25,703 nucleotides of DNA from Leucobacter sp. UBA1945. GTDB lineage: Bacteria > Actinomycetota > Actinomycetes > Actinomycetales > Microbacteriaceae. Below, piece after piece: positions 7,590 to 15,626 of the stretch; positions within the stretch are counted from its first letter, which is position 1, and the number at the start of each line of letters is the position of its first letter. Where the stretch lies: NCBI GenBank assembly GCA_002336855.1, contig DDEV01000045.1, positions 156 to 25,858 of the forward strand, read 5' to 3'. The translations under genes and the position numbers were made by a program. The notes beneath the pieces are model-generated. The model searched no databases. It saw only the letters and a list, made by a program, of their open reading frames with translations, and had not been told where the DNA came from.

Positions 7590-8270
7590 ATGAAGGCGCA
7601 CGAGGTGGTCATGACTTGGGTGACCGACGAGCTTTCGAGCGGGCGCCTGCGCATCGGCGACCGGTTGCCAGGCGAGCGGGCCCTCGCAGAGACACTGGGA
7701 GTATCTCGCGCGTCACTGCGAGAAGCCCTGCGCGTGCTTGAGGCGCTCGGCGCGATCCGCAGTTCGACCGGCTCGGGGCCGAACGCCGGCACGATCGTGA
7801 CCGCGGCACCCGAGCAGGCGCTCTCCCTCGCATTGAACCTGCAGCTGGCAACCAGCCACGTCGAGCCCCGACACATTGCCGAGGTGCGCGAGCTGCTCGA
7901 GACCTGGGCGGCGAGGCACTCAGACGCCGCCCTCTGCGATTGGACGGCCGCCGAGCATCTGCTGACACTCATGGACGACACCGAGCTACCGATCGAGCAT
8001 TTTCTTGCGCACGATGCACAGTTTCACGTCGCGCTCTCGCGAGCCGCCGACAACCCCCTCATCAGCACCCTGATGGAGTCGCTGCGCATCTCGATCTCCG
8101 AGCACACTGTCGCGCGAGCACGGGCGATTCCGGACTGGGGCGCGACGGCCGCGCGGCTGCGCGACGAGCACCGCGCGATCCTCGACGCGCTGAAACACGG
8201 CGACCGCGAACGGGGCGCCGAACTACTGCGTGAGCACATCGATCGCTACTACCGCGAAACCGAGCGCTGA
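7590..8270 (+). CDS. lldR: FadR-type GntR regulator of L-lactate use
   Basis: A 226-residue GntR-family repressor. The N-terminal winged helix (about residues 1-75) has GDRLPGERALAETLGVSRAS and LREALRVLEALGAI. The C-terminal all-helical FCD domain binds the effector. Likely metal-binding residues are the Asp and His of AHDAQFH, the His of RDEHRAI and the His of LREHIDRYY, matching the Asp/His3 site described for corynebacterial LldR. As I recall it, C. glutamicum LldR is similar along its length, including the start KAHE.VM.WV and the TGSGP..GTI segment. It lies directly upstream of lldD in the same direction, 147 nt apart, and the lldD promoter carries a palindrome of the GntR/FadR operator type. 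The likely role is lactate-relieved repression of lldD. The start is probably leaderless. Confidence 0.85.
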   Translation: MKAHEVVMTWVTDELSSGRLRIGDRLPGERALAETLGVSRASLREALRVLEALGAIRSSTGSGPNAGTIVTAAPEQALSLALNLQLATSHVEPRHIAEVRELLETWAARHSDAALCDWTAAEHLLTLMDDTELPIEHFLAHDAQFHVALSRAADNPLISTLMESLRISISEHTVARARAIPDWGATAARLRDEHRAILDALKHGDRERGAELLREHIDRYYRETER

Positions 8271-8320
8271 TCTTCGCCTCTCACTCACGCACGAAGCTAC
8301 GAACGCACGCCCGACTCGCC

Positions 8321-8349
8321 TTGACGCACGCAACACGGGCGCGTACAGT
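8321..8349 (+). promoter_or_regulatory. lldD promoter
   Basis: TTGACG (8321-8326) and TACAGT (8344-8349) are separated by exactly 17 bases, close to the vegetative consensus. Transcription would begin near 8356, inside the adjacent operator palindrome. The lldD ATG is at 8418. Confidence 0.7.
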
Positions 8350-8350
8350 C

Positions 8351-8365
8351 TGTGGTAAGACCACA
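8351..8365. promoter_or_regulatory. LldR/GntR operator palindrome
   Basis: TGTGGT-AAG-ACCACA is a perfect 15-base palindrome (6-bp arms, 3-base centre). It fits the TNGTNNNACNA pattern known for FadR-subfamily regulators including LldR. It begins 2 bases after the -10 hexamer and covers the predicted transcription start, an ideal position for repression. Confidence 0.75.
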
Positions 8366-8417
8366 TGATTCTCGCCGAATCAGGCGAAACGAATCGCGAA
8401 AGAACACGAGGACACCC

Positions 8418-9677
8418 ATGGTGCAGCGTCAGCTCCCCCGCCCTTCTGAGATCTTCGAACTCATGCAGTTCAAGAAGCCCGAGCTGAACGCGAAGAAGCG
8501 CCGTCTCGACGCCGCGCTCACGATCGATGATCTGCGCCGCATCGCGAAGCGACGCACCCCCAAGGCGGCCTTCGATTACACCGACGGCGCGGCCGAGGGC
8601 GAACTCTCGCTCAGCCGCGCACGCCAGGCGTTTCAAGACGTCGAGTTTCACCCAGACATTCTGAAGCCCGCCGCCGAGGTCGACACCTCGGTCGAGGTGC
8701 TCGGCGCGTCGTCGGCCATGCCGTTCGGCATCGCCCCCACCGGCTTCACCCGGCTCATGCAGACCGAGGGAGAGATCGCCGGCGCGAGCGCGGCCGCGGC
8801 CGCGGGCATTCCATTCACGCTCTCGACTCTCGGCACCACGTCGATCGAGGCCGTGAAGCACGCGAACCCGCGCGGCCGCAACTGGTTTCAGCTCTACGTG
8901 ATGCGCGAGCGCGAGATCTCGTACGGCCTCGTCGAACGCGCCGCAAAAGCCGGCTTCGACACGCTCATGTTCACCGTCGACACCCCGATCGCGGGCGCCC
9001 GCCTGCGCGACAAGCGCAACGGCTTCTCGATTCCGCCCCAGCTGTCGCTCGGCACGATCGCGAACGCGATCCCGCGCCCCTGGTGGTGGGTCGACTTTCT
9101 CACGACCCCGAAACTCGAGTTCGCCTCGCTCGACTCGACCGGAGGCACCGTCGGCGAGCTGTTGAACGCGGCGATGGATCCGACTATCTCGTTCGAAGAC
9201 CTCGAGATCATCCGCGAGATGTGGCCAGGCAAGCTGGTCGTGAAAGGCGTGCAGAACCTGCCGCAGGCTGTCGAACTGATCGACCGTGGCGTCGACGGCA
9301 TCGTCCTCTCGAACCACGGCGGCAGGCAGCTCGACCGGGCCCCGATCCCTTTTCACCTGTTGCCACAGGTGGTGCGCGAGGTCGGCCGCGACGCTACCGT
9401 CATGATCGATACGGGCATCATGAACGGGGCCGACATTGTCGCCTCGGTCGCGCTCGGGGCAAAGTTCACCCTCATCGGCCGTGCGTACCTCTATGGGCTG
9501 ATGGCCGGCGGCCGCGAGGGCGTCGACCGCACGATCGCGATTCTGCGCAGCGAGATCGAGCGTACTATGACGCTTCTCGGGGTGTCGTCGCTCGAAGAGC
9601 TCGAGCCGCGCCACGTCACCCAGTTGCAGCGACTGGTACCTGTGCGCAGCTCGGCGCACGATCGCTCGGCTTCGTAG
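8418..9677 (+). CDS. lldD: FMN-dependent L-lactate dehydrogenase (quinone-type)
   Basis: A 419-residue FMN enzyme of the alpha-hydroxy-acid oxidase family, expected to oxidise L-lactate to pyruvate and pass electrons to the quinone pool at the membrane. FDYTDGAAEGE starts the TIM barrel, followed by MPFGIAPTGF, the FMN-contacting NWFQLYV, and TVDTP. The catalytic histidine and arginine are in LSNHGGRQLD, and VMIDTGIMNGADIV with IGRAYLYGL forms the phosphate site. Length and sequence match corynebacterial LldD (420 residues) closely from memory, including the RPWWW segment. ATG 8418 has GAGGA a few bases upstream; the frame is open 22 codons further but that stretch contains the promoter and operator. 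It is transcribed alone behind a near-consensus promoter under a GntR-type operator. No lactate permease gene is in view. Confidence 0.9.
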   Translation: MVQRQLPRPSEIFELMQFKKPELNAKKRRLDAALTIDDLRRIAKRRTPKAAFDYTDGAAEGELSLSRARQAFQDVEFHPDILKPAAEVDTSVEVLGASSAMPFGIAPTGFTRLMQTEGEIAGASAAAAAGIPFTLSTLGTTSIEAVKHANPRGRNWFQLYVMREREISYGLVERAAKAGFDTLMFTVDTPIAGARLRDKRNGFSIPPQLSLGTIANAIPRPWWWVDFLTTPKLEFASLDSTGGTVGELLNAAMDPTISFEDLEIIREMWPGKLVVKGVQNLPQAVELIDRGVDGIVLSNHGGRQLDRAPIPFHLLPQVVREVGRDATVMIDTGIMNGADIVASVALGAKFTLIGRAYLYGLMAGGREGVDRTIAILRSEIERTMTLLGVSSLEELEPRHVTQLQRLVPVRSSAHDRSAS

Positions 9678-9810
9678 ACGCAGGGCGCGGGGTGCATCCG
9701 AGATTCCCCTAGGTTGCAGAGCAGCAGAGAGTTACACTACACACACCCGGAAAACACCAGCCGACGCGGGCATGGTGCGAGCCGGATGAGTGCTCTCAGG
9801 AGTGACGCAG

Positions 9811-11442
9811 ATGTCTTCTTCGATGCCCTCCGAGCGACGATCACCTCGTGCACTGCTCGCGACAATCGCCGCTCTCGGCCTCGCGGTGAGCGGGTGCAGC
9901 ACCGCCGCACCCGCGAGCGAGGCGGGCAGCATCTCGGTTCTGACCGGCGATACGCCCGGCCAAGACGTGGTGGCATTGCCCGAGAACTTCGAGCGGCTGC
10001 TCGATCGGGCGCTCGAAGAGCTGCCAACGCTGGCAACGGATGCACTTGAGCAGAGCGGCGTGCCCGGCATGTCGATCGCTGTGGTGCATGGCGGCAAGAC
10101 CGTGTTTGCCGAAGGGTTCGGGGTGCGCGAGATAGGCACCCGGCAGCAGATCACACCCGACACCGTGTTTCAGGTCGCCTCGGTCTCGAAGTCACTCTCA
10201 GCGACGGGCATCGCCGCGGCAATCGGCGAGGCCGATGGAAAGCTCAGCTGGCAGACACCGATTCACGAGCTGCTCCCGACTTTTCAGTTCAAGGATCCAA
10301 CGGTCACCGAGCTCGCCACCGTCGGCGATGCGTTCAGCCATCGCACGGGGCTCTTCACCGGCGCAGGCGATGATCTCGAAGACCTCGGATTCGATCGAGC
10401 CGCGATCTTCGAGAAACTGCGGCTGCAGCCGCTCGACCCGTTTCGCTCGAGCTACCACTACTCGAACTTCGGTCTCACTGTCGGAGCCGAGGCGGTCGCG
10501 GCCTCGCGCGGGCAGTCGTGGGAAGACCTCATGGACGAGCTCGTGTTCGAGCCACTCGACATGACGTCGAGTTCGGCAAGGCACGACGATTTTCTTGCGC
10601 ACCAGGATCGGGCGCTGCTGCACGCCTTCGAGGACGGCGAGTTCGTCGCGAAATACGATCGAAACCCTGACCCGCAGGCACCCGCGGGAGGCGTCTCTTC
10701 GACTGCGAACGACCTCGCGAAGTGGATGCTCATGGTGCTCGCAGACGGCAGGGCGGGCGGCACGCAGATCGTTGACGCAGATGCGCTCGCCGAGGCCATG
10801 ACCCCGCAGATCGTCTCGAGCACCGGCCCCGACATTACCGCCCGGCCCGGGCACTACGGTTTCGGCTTCAACGCTTCACCGCAGGTGGGCGGCCGTATGG
10901 CAGTTTCGCACTCGGGCGCGTTCGCGCTCGGCGCGGGCACCAACTATCAGTTGCTCCCTGAGCTGGATCTCGGTATCGTCGTGCTCACGAATGGCGCACC
11001 AATGGGCGTCGCCGAGGCCGTGGCAACGGAGTTCACCGACCTCGTGCAGTACGGAAAGGTCACTCGCGATTGGGTGACCGACGCCGCGGGGTTCTTCGCC
11101 CCCTACACGGCACCGAGTGGCGACCTCGTAGGCGAGGCTCGACCTGCGGATGCCGCGTCACCGCCCCCGCTCGACAGCTTGGTGGGCAAGTACGAGAGTG
11201 AGTACTTCGGAGTGCTGCTCGTCGAGCTTCGAAACGGAACACTCACGGCGAGGCTCGGCCCGACCGGCAATATCTCCCTGCCGCTCGAGGAGTGGGACGG
11301 CAGGACGTTCGCCTACGCACCACTCAGCGAGAGCGCGCCGGCGGGCTCGCTCGCGAGTGCGGTCTTCGCACCCGACGGCGGCTCGGTGCAACTCACGTCG
11401 TTCGACGCGCAGGGTCTTGGCACCTGGAGACGCGCGGCCTAG
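9811..11442 (+). CDS. Serine hydrolase lipoprotein, beta-lactamase/DD-peptidase family
   Basis: A 543-residue class C beta-lactamase-fold protein. A lipoprotein signal (RR, a hydrophobic core, then the lipobox AVSGC with Cys29) anchors it to the outer face of the cytoplasmic membrane. The catalytic SxxK is S124-V-S-K127, YSN is Y217-S218-N219 in YHYSNFG, and HSGAFALGAG is the likely third motif. FSHRTGL is also typical of this family of esterases, D-aminopeptidases and DD-peptidases. A ~100-residue C-terminal extension (from about LDSLVGKYESEYFG) resembles the small beta-barrel domain seen after such hydrolases. The substrate is unclear: peptidoglycan peptides, esters or D-amino-acid peptides are possible, and being related to beta-lactamases does not show antibiotic hydrolysis. 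ATG 9811 has CAGGAG 8 nt upstream; an in-frame GTG at 9790 lacks support. It looks monocistronic. Confidence 0.85.
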   Translation: MSSSMPSERRSPRALLATIAALGLAVSGCSTAAPASEAGSISVLTGDTPGQDVVALPENFERLLDRALEELPTLATDALEQSGVPGMSIAVVHGGKTVFAEGFGVREIGTRQQITPDTVFQVASVSKSLSATGIAAAIGEADGKLSWQTPIHELLPTFQFKDPTVTELATVGDAFSHRTGLFTGAGDDLEDLGFDRAAIFEKLRLQPLDPFRSSYHYSNFGLTVGAEAVAASRGQSWEDLMDELVFEPLDMTSSSARHDDFLAHQDRALLHAFEDGEFVAKYDRNPDPQAPAGGVSSTANDLAKWMLMVLADGRAGGTQIVDADALAEAMTPQIVSSTGPDITARPGHYGFGFNASPQVGGRMAVSHSGAFALGAGTNYQLLPELDLGIVVLTNGAPMGVAEAVATEFTDLVQYGKVTRDWVTDAAGFFAPYTAPSGDLVGEARPADAASPPPLDSLVGKYESEYFGVLLVELRNGTLTARLGPTGNISLPLEEWDGRTFAYAPLSESAPAGSLASAVFAPDGGSVQLTSFDAQGLGTWRRAA

Positions 11443-11447
11443 CACAT

Positions 11448-11461
11448 CGGGCGGCCGCCCG
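11448..11461. terminator. GC palindrome between convergent genes
   Basis: CGGGCGGCCGCCCG is a perfect 14-base palindrome, 6 bases after the hydrolase stop and 24 bases from the end of the convergent pentapeptide gene. It can form a short hairpin on either transcript; there is no T-run. Confidence 0.4.
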
Positions 11462-11484
11462 GAAACCACCCCACGCGCGCACCA

Positions 11485-12102
11485 TCAAGCGATGACGCGC
11501 AGCCCCATGGCCTCGGCGAGCTGCACCGCTTGATGGTCGTCGATGTAGGCACCTTTCAGCGTGGTCTCGACTGGGTCGAGCCCCGCAAGGTCGCTGCCCG
11601 TCAGTGTGGCCTCGCTCAGGTCTGCCCCGTGAAACCAGCTCGCCGAGAGGTCGCAGTGGCTCAGTGTGGCCTTGGTGCATCTCGCGAACGTGAGGTCTGC
11701 CTCGCGCATGCGAACTCCGATGAAGCTCGCCCCCTCGAGCGCCGCTCCGGGAAACCCGACGAACGACCAGTCGCCGCCCTCGACCTGCAGCAGCGCGAAC
11801 TCGCACCGGTCGAACATGCTGCCAGTCATCTTTGTGCCGACGAATCGGGCGTCGAAGAAGTTGCACGCGGTAAACGTGCAGTTGAGAAACGCGCTCTCCT
11901 CATGCCTGCTGGCGTTGAACTTCACGCCCCGAAACGAGCACTCACGAAACACCGCCCCGGCAGACGCCGTCTCGGTCATGTCGACATCGGCGAAGAGCGT
12001 GCGCTCGAAGGTCTGGCCAGAAAGATCACGCCCGTACCAGTCTTCGCCCAAGACGCTCGTGTCGCATTCGGGTGCGGGCACGCCTCCCCTTCGCTCTGCC
12101 AC
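11485..12102 (-). CDS. Pentapeptide-repeat protein, Qnr/MfpA-like
   Basis: About 205 residues forming a right-handed quadrilateral beta-helix. Five-residue units with a central Phe/Leu recur through most of the chain (FERTL, FADVD, FRECS, FRGVK, FLNCT, FTACN, FFDAR, LTFAR, LSHCD, LSEAT, LTGSD). The C-terminal end, LKGAYIDDHQAVQLAEAMGLRVIA without the final few, aligns by eye with the C-terminal dimerisation helix of Qnr proteins as I recall it (LDNYQASLLMERLGIAVIG). Members of this group mimic B-form DNA and protect DNA gyrase or topoisomerase IV from quinolones or natural toxins. The start is uncertain: no ATG suits, and I chose GTG 12102, 8 nt after the ABC-F stop. A second GTG at 12078 has GGGGAGG almost against it. 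The position after the ABC-F gene suggests translational coupling. Gyrase protection is inference. Confidence 0.8.
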   Translation of the reverse strand: MAERRGGVPAPECDTSVLGEDWYGRDLSGQTFERTLFADVDMTETASAGAVFRECSFRGVKFNASRHEESAFLNCTFTACNFFDARFVGTKMTGSMFDRCEFALLQVEGGDWSFVGFPGAALEGASFIGVRMREADLTFARCTKATLSHCDLSASWFHGADLSEATLTGSDLAGLDPVETTLKGAYIDDHQAVQLAEAMGLRVIA

Positions 12103-12110
12103 GGCCGGCC

Positions 12111-13952
12111 CTAACCGAGCTGCTCTGAGAGTTCGAGCCAGCGCTCCTCGAGCGCCGCGATCTCGTCTTCGATCGCCGTGATCTTGACCATCTCGGCGTT
12201 GAGCAGGGTGTAGTCGCTCTGGTCGAGCGCGGCGAGGCCATCGCGCGATTTGACGACGTCGGCTTGCAGACGCTCCATCTTGCGCTCCACCGCCGAGAGC
12301 TCTTTCTCGGCGGCGCGAAGCTCGGCACCAGAAAGCGCGGGTTTCGCGTCTGCGGCGGCTATTGCCGAATCTGCAGAAGCAACCGGAGCGGCGAGACCAG
12401 CCGACGCGCCAGGCCGAGCCTCGATAGCCGCCCGCAGCTTCAGGTACTCGTCGATACCGCCTGGCAGATGCCGCAGGCGCCCCGCGCCGCTCGGCCCGGG
12501 CAGAATCGCAAACTGCTGGTCGGTGACCCGCTCCAAGAAGTAGCGGTCGTGCGAGACGACGATCAACGTGCCGGGCCACGAGTCGAGCAGGTCTTCGATC
12601 GCCGCGAGCATGTCGGTGTCGAGGTCGTTGGTCGGCTCATCGAGAATCAGCACGTTCGGCTGATCGAGCAGAATGAGCAGCAGTTGCAGCCTGCGCTTCT
12701 GCCCGCCCGAGAGGTCTTTCACCGGGGTCGAGAGCTGCGCACTCGAGAACCCCATGCGCTCGAGCATTTGCCCCGGCGTCAGGTCTTGCGCTTTCGAGCC
12801 GCTGCCGACCGTGAAGCTCGTGCGCAGCCGCCCGATCACCGCGCGCACCGGCTCGTTCAGGTGCTCCTCGAGTTCGTCGAGGCGCTGCGTCAGCGTCGCG
12901 ACCTTGACGGTTTTGCCGCGCTTCACCCGCCCCGAGGTCGGTTCGATGGTGCCAGCAATGAGGCCCAGCAGCGTCGACTTACCCGCACCGTTGACGCCGA
13001 GAATGCCCGTGCGCTCGCCTGGGGCGAGCAGCCAATCGATATCTTCGAGCACCGTGCGGTCGCCGTACGAGACGCCCGCTTCGACCAGGTTCACGACCTC
13101 TTTGCCGAGGCGCGACACCGCCAGCGACTTCAGCTCAGTGGCGTTGCGAATCTCGGGCACGTCTTCGATGAGCGCGTTCGCGGCGTCGATGCGAAACTTG
13201 GGTTTCGAGGTGCGCGCCGGGGCCCCGCGGCGCAGCCACGCGAGCTCCTTACGGGCGAGGTTCTGCCGCTTCTGCTCGATCGATGCGGCCTGGCGATCCC
13301 GCTCGACGCGCTGCAGAATGTAAGCCGCGTAGCCGCCTTCGAACGGCTCAACGATGCGGTCGTGCACCTCCCAGGTCGCGTTCGCGACCTCGTCGAGAAA
13401 CCAGCGATCGTGCGTCACCGCGAGCATCGCACCCTGGTTCGCAGGCCAGCGACGCTTCAGGTGGTCGGCGAGCCACGCAATCGCCTCGACGTCGAGGTGG
13501 TTCGTAGGTTCGTCGAGGGCGAGGATCTCCCACTCCCCCACAAGCAGACGCGCGAGGGCAACACGGCGTCGCTGACCCCCGCTCAAAGCCTCAACCGGCG
13601 CGTCCCAGTCGAGATCGGCGAGGAGACCCGCGATCACCTCGCGTGTGCGCGCGTCGCCGGCCCACTCGTGCTCGGGCATGTCGCCGACAATCGCGTGCCC
13701 AACGGTTTCACCGTCGTCGAAGCGATCCTCTTGATCGAGCACGCCGATTCTCGTGCCGCTGCGCACGGTCACCTGACCACCGTCTGGGCTGCGACGACCG
13801 GCGAGCATCATGAGCAGGCTCGACTTGCCGTCGCCGTTGCGGCCGACGATGCCGATTCGGTCGCCCTCGGCGACGCCGAGCGTGACTGAGTCGAATACGA
13901 CTTTGGTGGGAACTTCGAGGTGCAGGGCTTCGGCCCCGAGCAGATGCGCCAT
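12111..13952 (-). CDS. ABC-F family ATPase (Uup/EttA-type)
   Basis: A 613-residue soluble protein with two ABC domains and no membrane segment. Domain 1 has Walker A GRNGDGKSS, signature LSGGQRRRVALARLL and Walker B DEPTNHLD. Domain 2 has GVNGAGKST, LSGGQKRRLQLLL and DEPTNDLD. A basic linker of ~80 residues (EQKRQNLARKELAWLRRG onward) corresponds to the P-site tRNA interaction motif. A C-terminal helical coiled coil (ELRAAEKELSAVERKMERLQ) resembles that of Uup. ABC-F proteins bind the ribosomal E site and relieve stalled translation; some give antibiotic resistance. Nothing here separates housekeeping from resistance. GGAGAGG lies upstream of ATG 13952. The first gene of a two-gene unit with the pentapeptide-repeat protein. 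Confidence 0.9.
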   Translation of the reverse strand: MAHLLGAEALHLEVPTKVVFDSVTLGVAEGDRIGIVGRNGDGKSSLLMMLAGRRSPDGGQVTVRSGTRIGVLDQEDRFDDGETVGHAIVGDMPEHEWAGDARTREVIAGLLADLDWDAPVEALSGGQRRRVALARLLVGEWEILALDEPTNHLDVEAIAWLADHLKRRWPANQGAMLAVTHDRWFLDEVANATWEVHDRIVEPFEGGYAAYILQRVERDRQAASIEQKRQNLARKELAWLRRGAPARTSKPKFRIDAANALIEDVPEIRNATELKSLAVSRLGKEVVNLVEAGVSYGDRTVLEDIDWLLAPGERTGILGVNGAGKSTLLGLIAGTIEPTSGRVKRGKTVKVATLTQRLDELEEHLNEPVRAVIGRLRTSFTVGSGSKAQDLTPGQMLERMGFSSAQLSTPVKDLSGGQKRRLQLLLILLDQPNVLILDEPTNDLDTDMLAAIEDLLDSWPGTLIVVSHDRYFLERVTDQQFAILPGPSGAGRLRHLPGGIDEYLKLRAAIEARPGASAGLAAPVASADSAIAAADAKPALSGAELRAAEKELSAVERKMERLQADVVKSRDGLAALDQSDYTLLNAEMVKITAIEDEIAALEERWLELSEQLG

Positions 13953-14008
13953 AACCTCTCCAGTCTAGGCGCTGGGCGGTGTGTGGGCCGCCGCAGGATC
14001 AGCCGAGC

Positions 14009-14893
14009 TCAGGCCGCCGACTCTGCGGCGAGCGCTGCATCGCTGCGCCTGCCCCACCGCACCGCCAGCAGAAACGCCAGCACGGTCAGGCCGTAGTACA
14101 CGATGAGCAGCCCAAAGGTCAGCACGGTGAACATCGAGAAGCTCGGAGCATCCCAGGCCGCGTGCAGCAGCATCGGCACGAGCGCGCAGGGCACGATCAC
14201 CCACCAGCGCGCCGACAGCCCGATCTGACGTCTCGACAGACAGTAGGCGAGCCCGGCGCCGCTCACTGTGGTCCAGAGCGCGTGCAGCCCGAACCCGACC
14301 AGCAAGCGCATGAGGCCGGTTGAGACTGTTGCCGCGAAATCAGTCGAGTGCAGCGCGTAGAAGAGGTTCTCGACGATTTCAAAGCCTGCGCCCACGAGAA
14401 AGCCGTAGACAACCCCGTCCATCACGGTGAGTCTCCCCTGCGACTGCGCGAGCGAGAGCACGATGAGCACGCCGAGCAGGCGCAGCAGGTCTTCGTTGAT
14501 CGGTGCCGAGAGCGATGCCGCGAACGAGGTGAGGCCGATCTTGTCGTAGAGCCCGCCCGCAGCAGTGTTGGCAATCGCGGCAAACGAACACGCCACGAGG
14601 CCGCCCCACGCAAGCGCGACGAGCCGAAGCGATACGGGCTGGCGTCTCTTCACCTTTGGCAGCGCCCATGCGATCAGCGCAAGCAGTGCCATCTGCATTC
14701 CGCCCAAAACGAGTGCGGCTAGCAGGCCCTGCGCGCCAGAGAAGAGGGCCGCCAACTGCAGAGCGGTCAGACAGACCGACACTGCGAGCAACGCCAAGAA
14801 CAGCCAGAAGACCGGTTGGCGGGGCTGCCACACCGCCGCACGCGCCCTCGCCGAGGGCTGCCGCGTTTCAGTCATTTCAGCGGGTGCGCTCAT
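14009..14893 (-). CDS. PrsW-like intramembrane metalloprotease family protein
   Basis: A 294-residue polytopic membrane protein with about seven hydrophobic segments. PrsW-family motifs are present but altered. E134-D-L-L-R138 stands where EExxK is usual. FEIVEN (E172, E175, N176) matches the second motif, and H204 in GLHALWT and H244 in LLHAAWD give the histidine motifs. The family includes the B. subtilis protease that cleaves the anti-sigma factor RsiW inside the membrane; most members have no known substrate. The two conservative changes (E to D, K to R) may retain metal-linked activity, but this is unproven. ATG 14893 overlaps the preceding stop (ATGA), so it is translationally coupled to the upstream single-pass membrane protein. 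It could also be a non-proteolytic relative. Confidence 0.8.
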   Translation of the reverse strand: MSAPAEMTETRQPSARARAAVWQPRQPVFWLFLALLAVSVCLTALQLAALFSGAQGLLAALVLGGMQMALLALIAWALPKVKRRQPVSLRLVALAWGGLVACSFAAIANTAAGGLYDKIGLTSFAASLSAPINEDLLRLLGVLIVLSLAQSQGRLTVMDGVVYGFLVGAGFEIVENLFYALHSTDFAATVSTGLMRLLVGFGLHALWTTVSGAGLAYCLSRRQIGLSARWWVIVPCALVPMLLHAAWDAPSFSMFTVLTFGLLIVYYGLTVLAFLLAVRWGRRSDAALAAESAA

Positions 14894-15531
14894 GGCTGCA
14901 CCTCCGTGCTCTCGACCACTGCCGCGATGTCGGGAAGCAGCTGCCCTGCGTCGACGCTCACGTGCGTCGAGGCGATCGATACCTCGAACAGCACGCACGA
15001 TGCGTTGCGAAGCGCCTCGCACACCGCTATCAGCTGTGTCGACCCCGAGCCCGCGGCCAGGTCGTACTCGAGCAGGTTCACGGTCAGCAGCGGCGCCGAA
15101 TCGAGCGGGCGCACCGGCAGCAGGGCCGCCCCGACTGGTGCCGCCTCGCGCAGCAGCGCAGCGCTCTCTACCCCGGTGTGCATCGAAGCGGTCACCGAGA
15201 CGCCGCCGTCTTGGGTGGTGAAGGTGCGTTCGGCAACTCCGGCGTCGAGAGCGCCGTCTGCTGGATCCCTCTCCCACCCCTGCGGCGCGATGAACGCACC
15301 GTTTACTTCACGGCCGCCGTCTTCGACCTGCAGCGTGGCTCGCTCGTAAACACCGACCACGTTCTCGGGTTTGCTCGGCGCTACGATTCCGGCGACGAGG
15401 GGTGTGACGACCAGCAGCATGATGGCTACGAGGATCACCCAGAACGCGGCCCAGCGCGGTTGTTCAGAGGGAGGCGTCGGCCCCGGCGTCGATTCGCCCA
15501 CCTCCGTGGTGGACGCTGGCGATTCAGTCAT
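14890..15531 (-). CDS. Single-pass membrane protein of unknown function, coupled to PrsW-like gene
   Basis: A 213-residue protein I do not recognise. Residues 1-25 are Thr/Pro/Ser/Glu-rich and probably cytoplasmic. One membrane helix follows (about 27-48, WAAFWVILVAIMLLVVTPLV), then ~165 residues that should lie outside the cell, starting PSKPENVVGVYERATLQVED. The outer part has beta-strand-like alternation and two cysteines (CEALRNASC) that could form a short disulfide loop. Its stop overlaps the start of the PrsW-like gene by 4 bases, so the two are made together. It could be a substrate, partner or adaptor of that protein. ATG 15531 has no ribosome binding site but a TAGCAT hexamer 6 nt upstream, suggesting a leaderless start. 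Confidence 0.85.
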   Translation of the reverse strand: MTESPASTTEVGESTPGPTPPSEQPRWAAFWVILVAIMLLVVTPLVAGIVAPSKPENVVGVYERATLQVEDGGREVNGAFIAPQGWERDPADGALDAGVAERTFTTQDGGVSVTASMHTGVESAALLREAAPVGAALLPVRPLDSAPLLTVNLLEYDLAAGSGSTQLIAVCEALRNASCVLFEVSIASTHVSVDAGQLLPDIAAVVESTEVQP

Positions 15532-15537
15532 ATTCCG

Positions 15538-15543
15538 ATGCTA
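15538..15543 (-). promoter_or_regulatory. -10-like hexamer for leaderless start at 15531
   Basis: On the minus strand TAGCAT ends 6 bases before ATG 15531, with no Shine-Dalgarno sequence. The membrane-protein/PrsW pair therefore probably has its own promoter. Confidence 0.45.
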
Positions 15544-15581
15544 GGGGGCTGAATCCGCGCGAAGCAGAAAACAGCTACGGG

Positions 15582-15624
15582 CGCGCACAAACTGCACCCT
15601 CGCTGCACAAATTGAGTGTGCGCG
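15582..15624. repeat. Inverted repeat with internal TGCAC repeats
   Basis: CGCGCACA (15582-15589) and TGTGCGCG (15617-15624) form a perfect 8-bp inverted repeat. The 27-base loop contains CTGCAC twice and ACAAA repeats. It lies upstream of the promoter of the 15531 gene, so it could be a regulator site or part of a structured terminator region. Confidence 0.4.
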
Positions 15625-15626
15625 AT

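Noticed and set aside
8223..9659. Minus-strand frame of 478 codons opposite lldD
   Set aside because: It is antisense to a highly conserved enzyme and shows no motif or ribosome binding site.
9714..9743. TTGCAG-18-TACACA as promoter of the serine-hydrolase gene
   Set aside because: The position is plausible but the -10 match is poor, and the ACACAC run makes chance matches likely.
12264..13889. Plus-strand frame of 541 codons opposite the ABC-F gene
   Set aside because: Antisense shadow of a gene with two complete ABC domains.
13975..13992. GGCGG/CCGCC stem between the PrsW-like and ABC-F genes
   Set aside because: Only 5 bp with an 8-base loop and no T-run; too weak to call.
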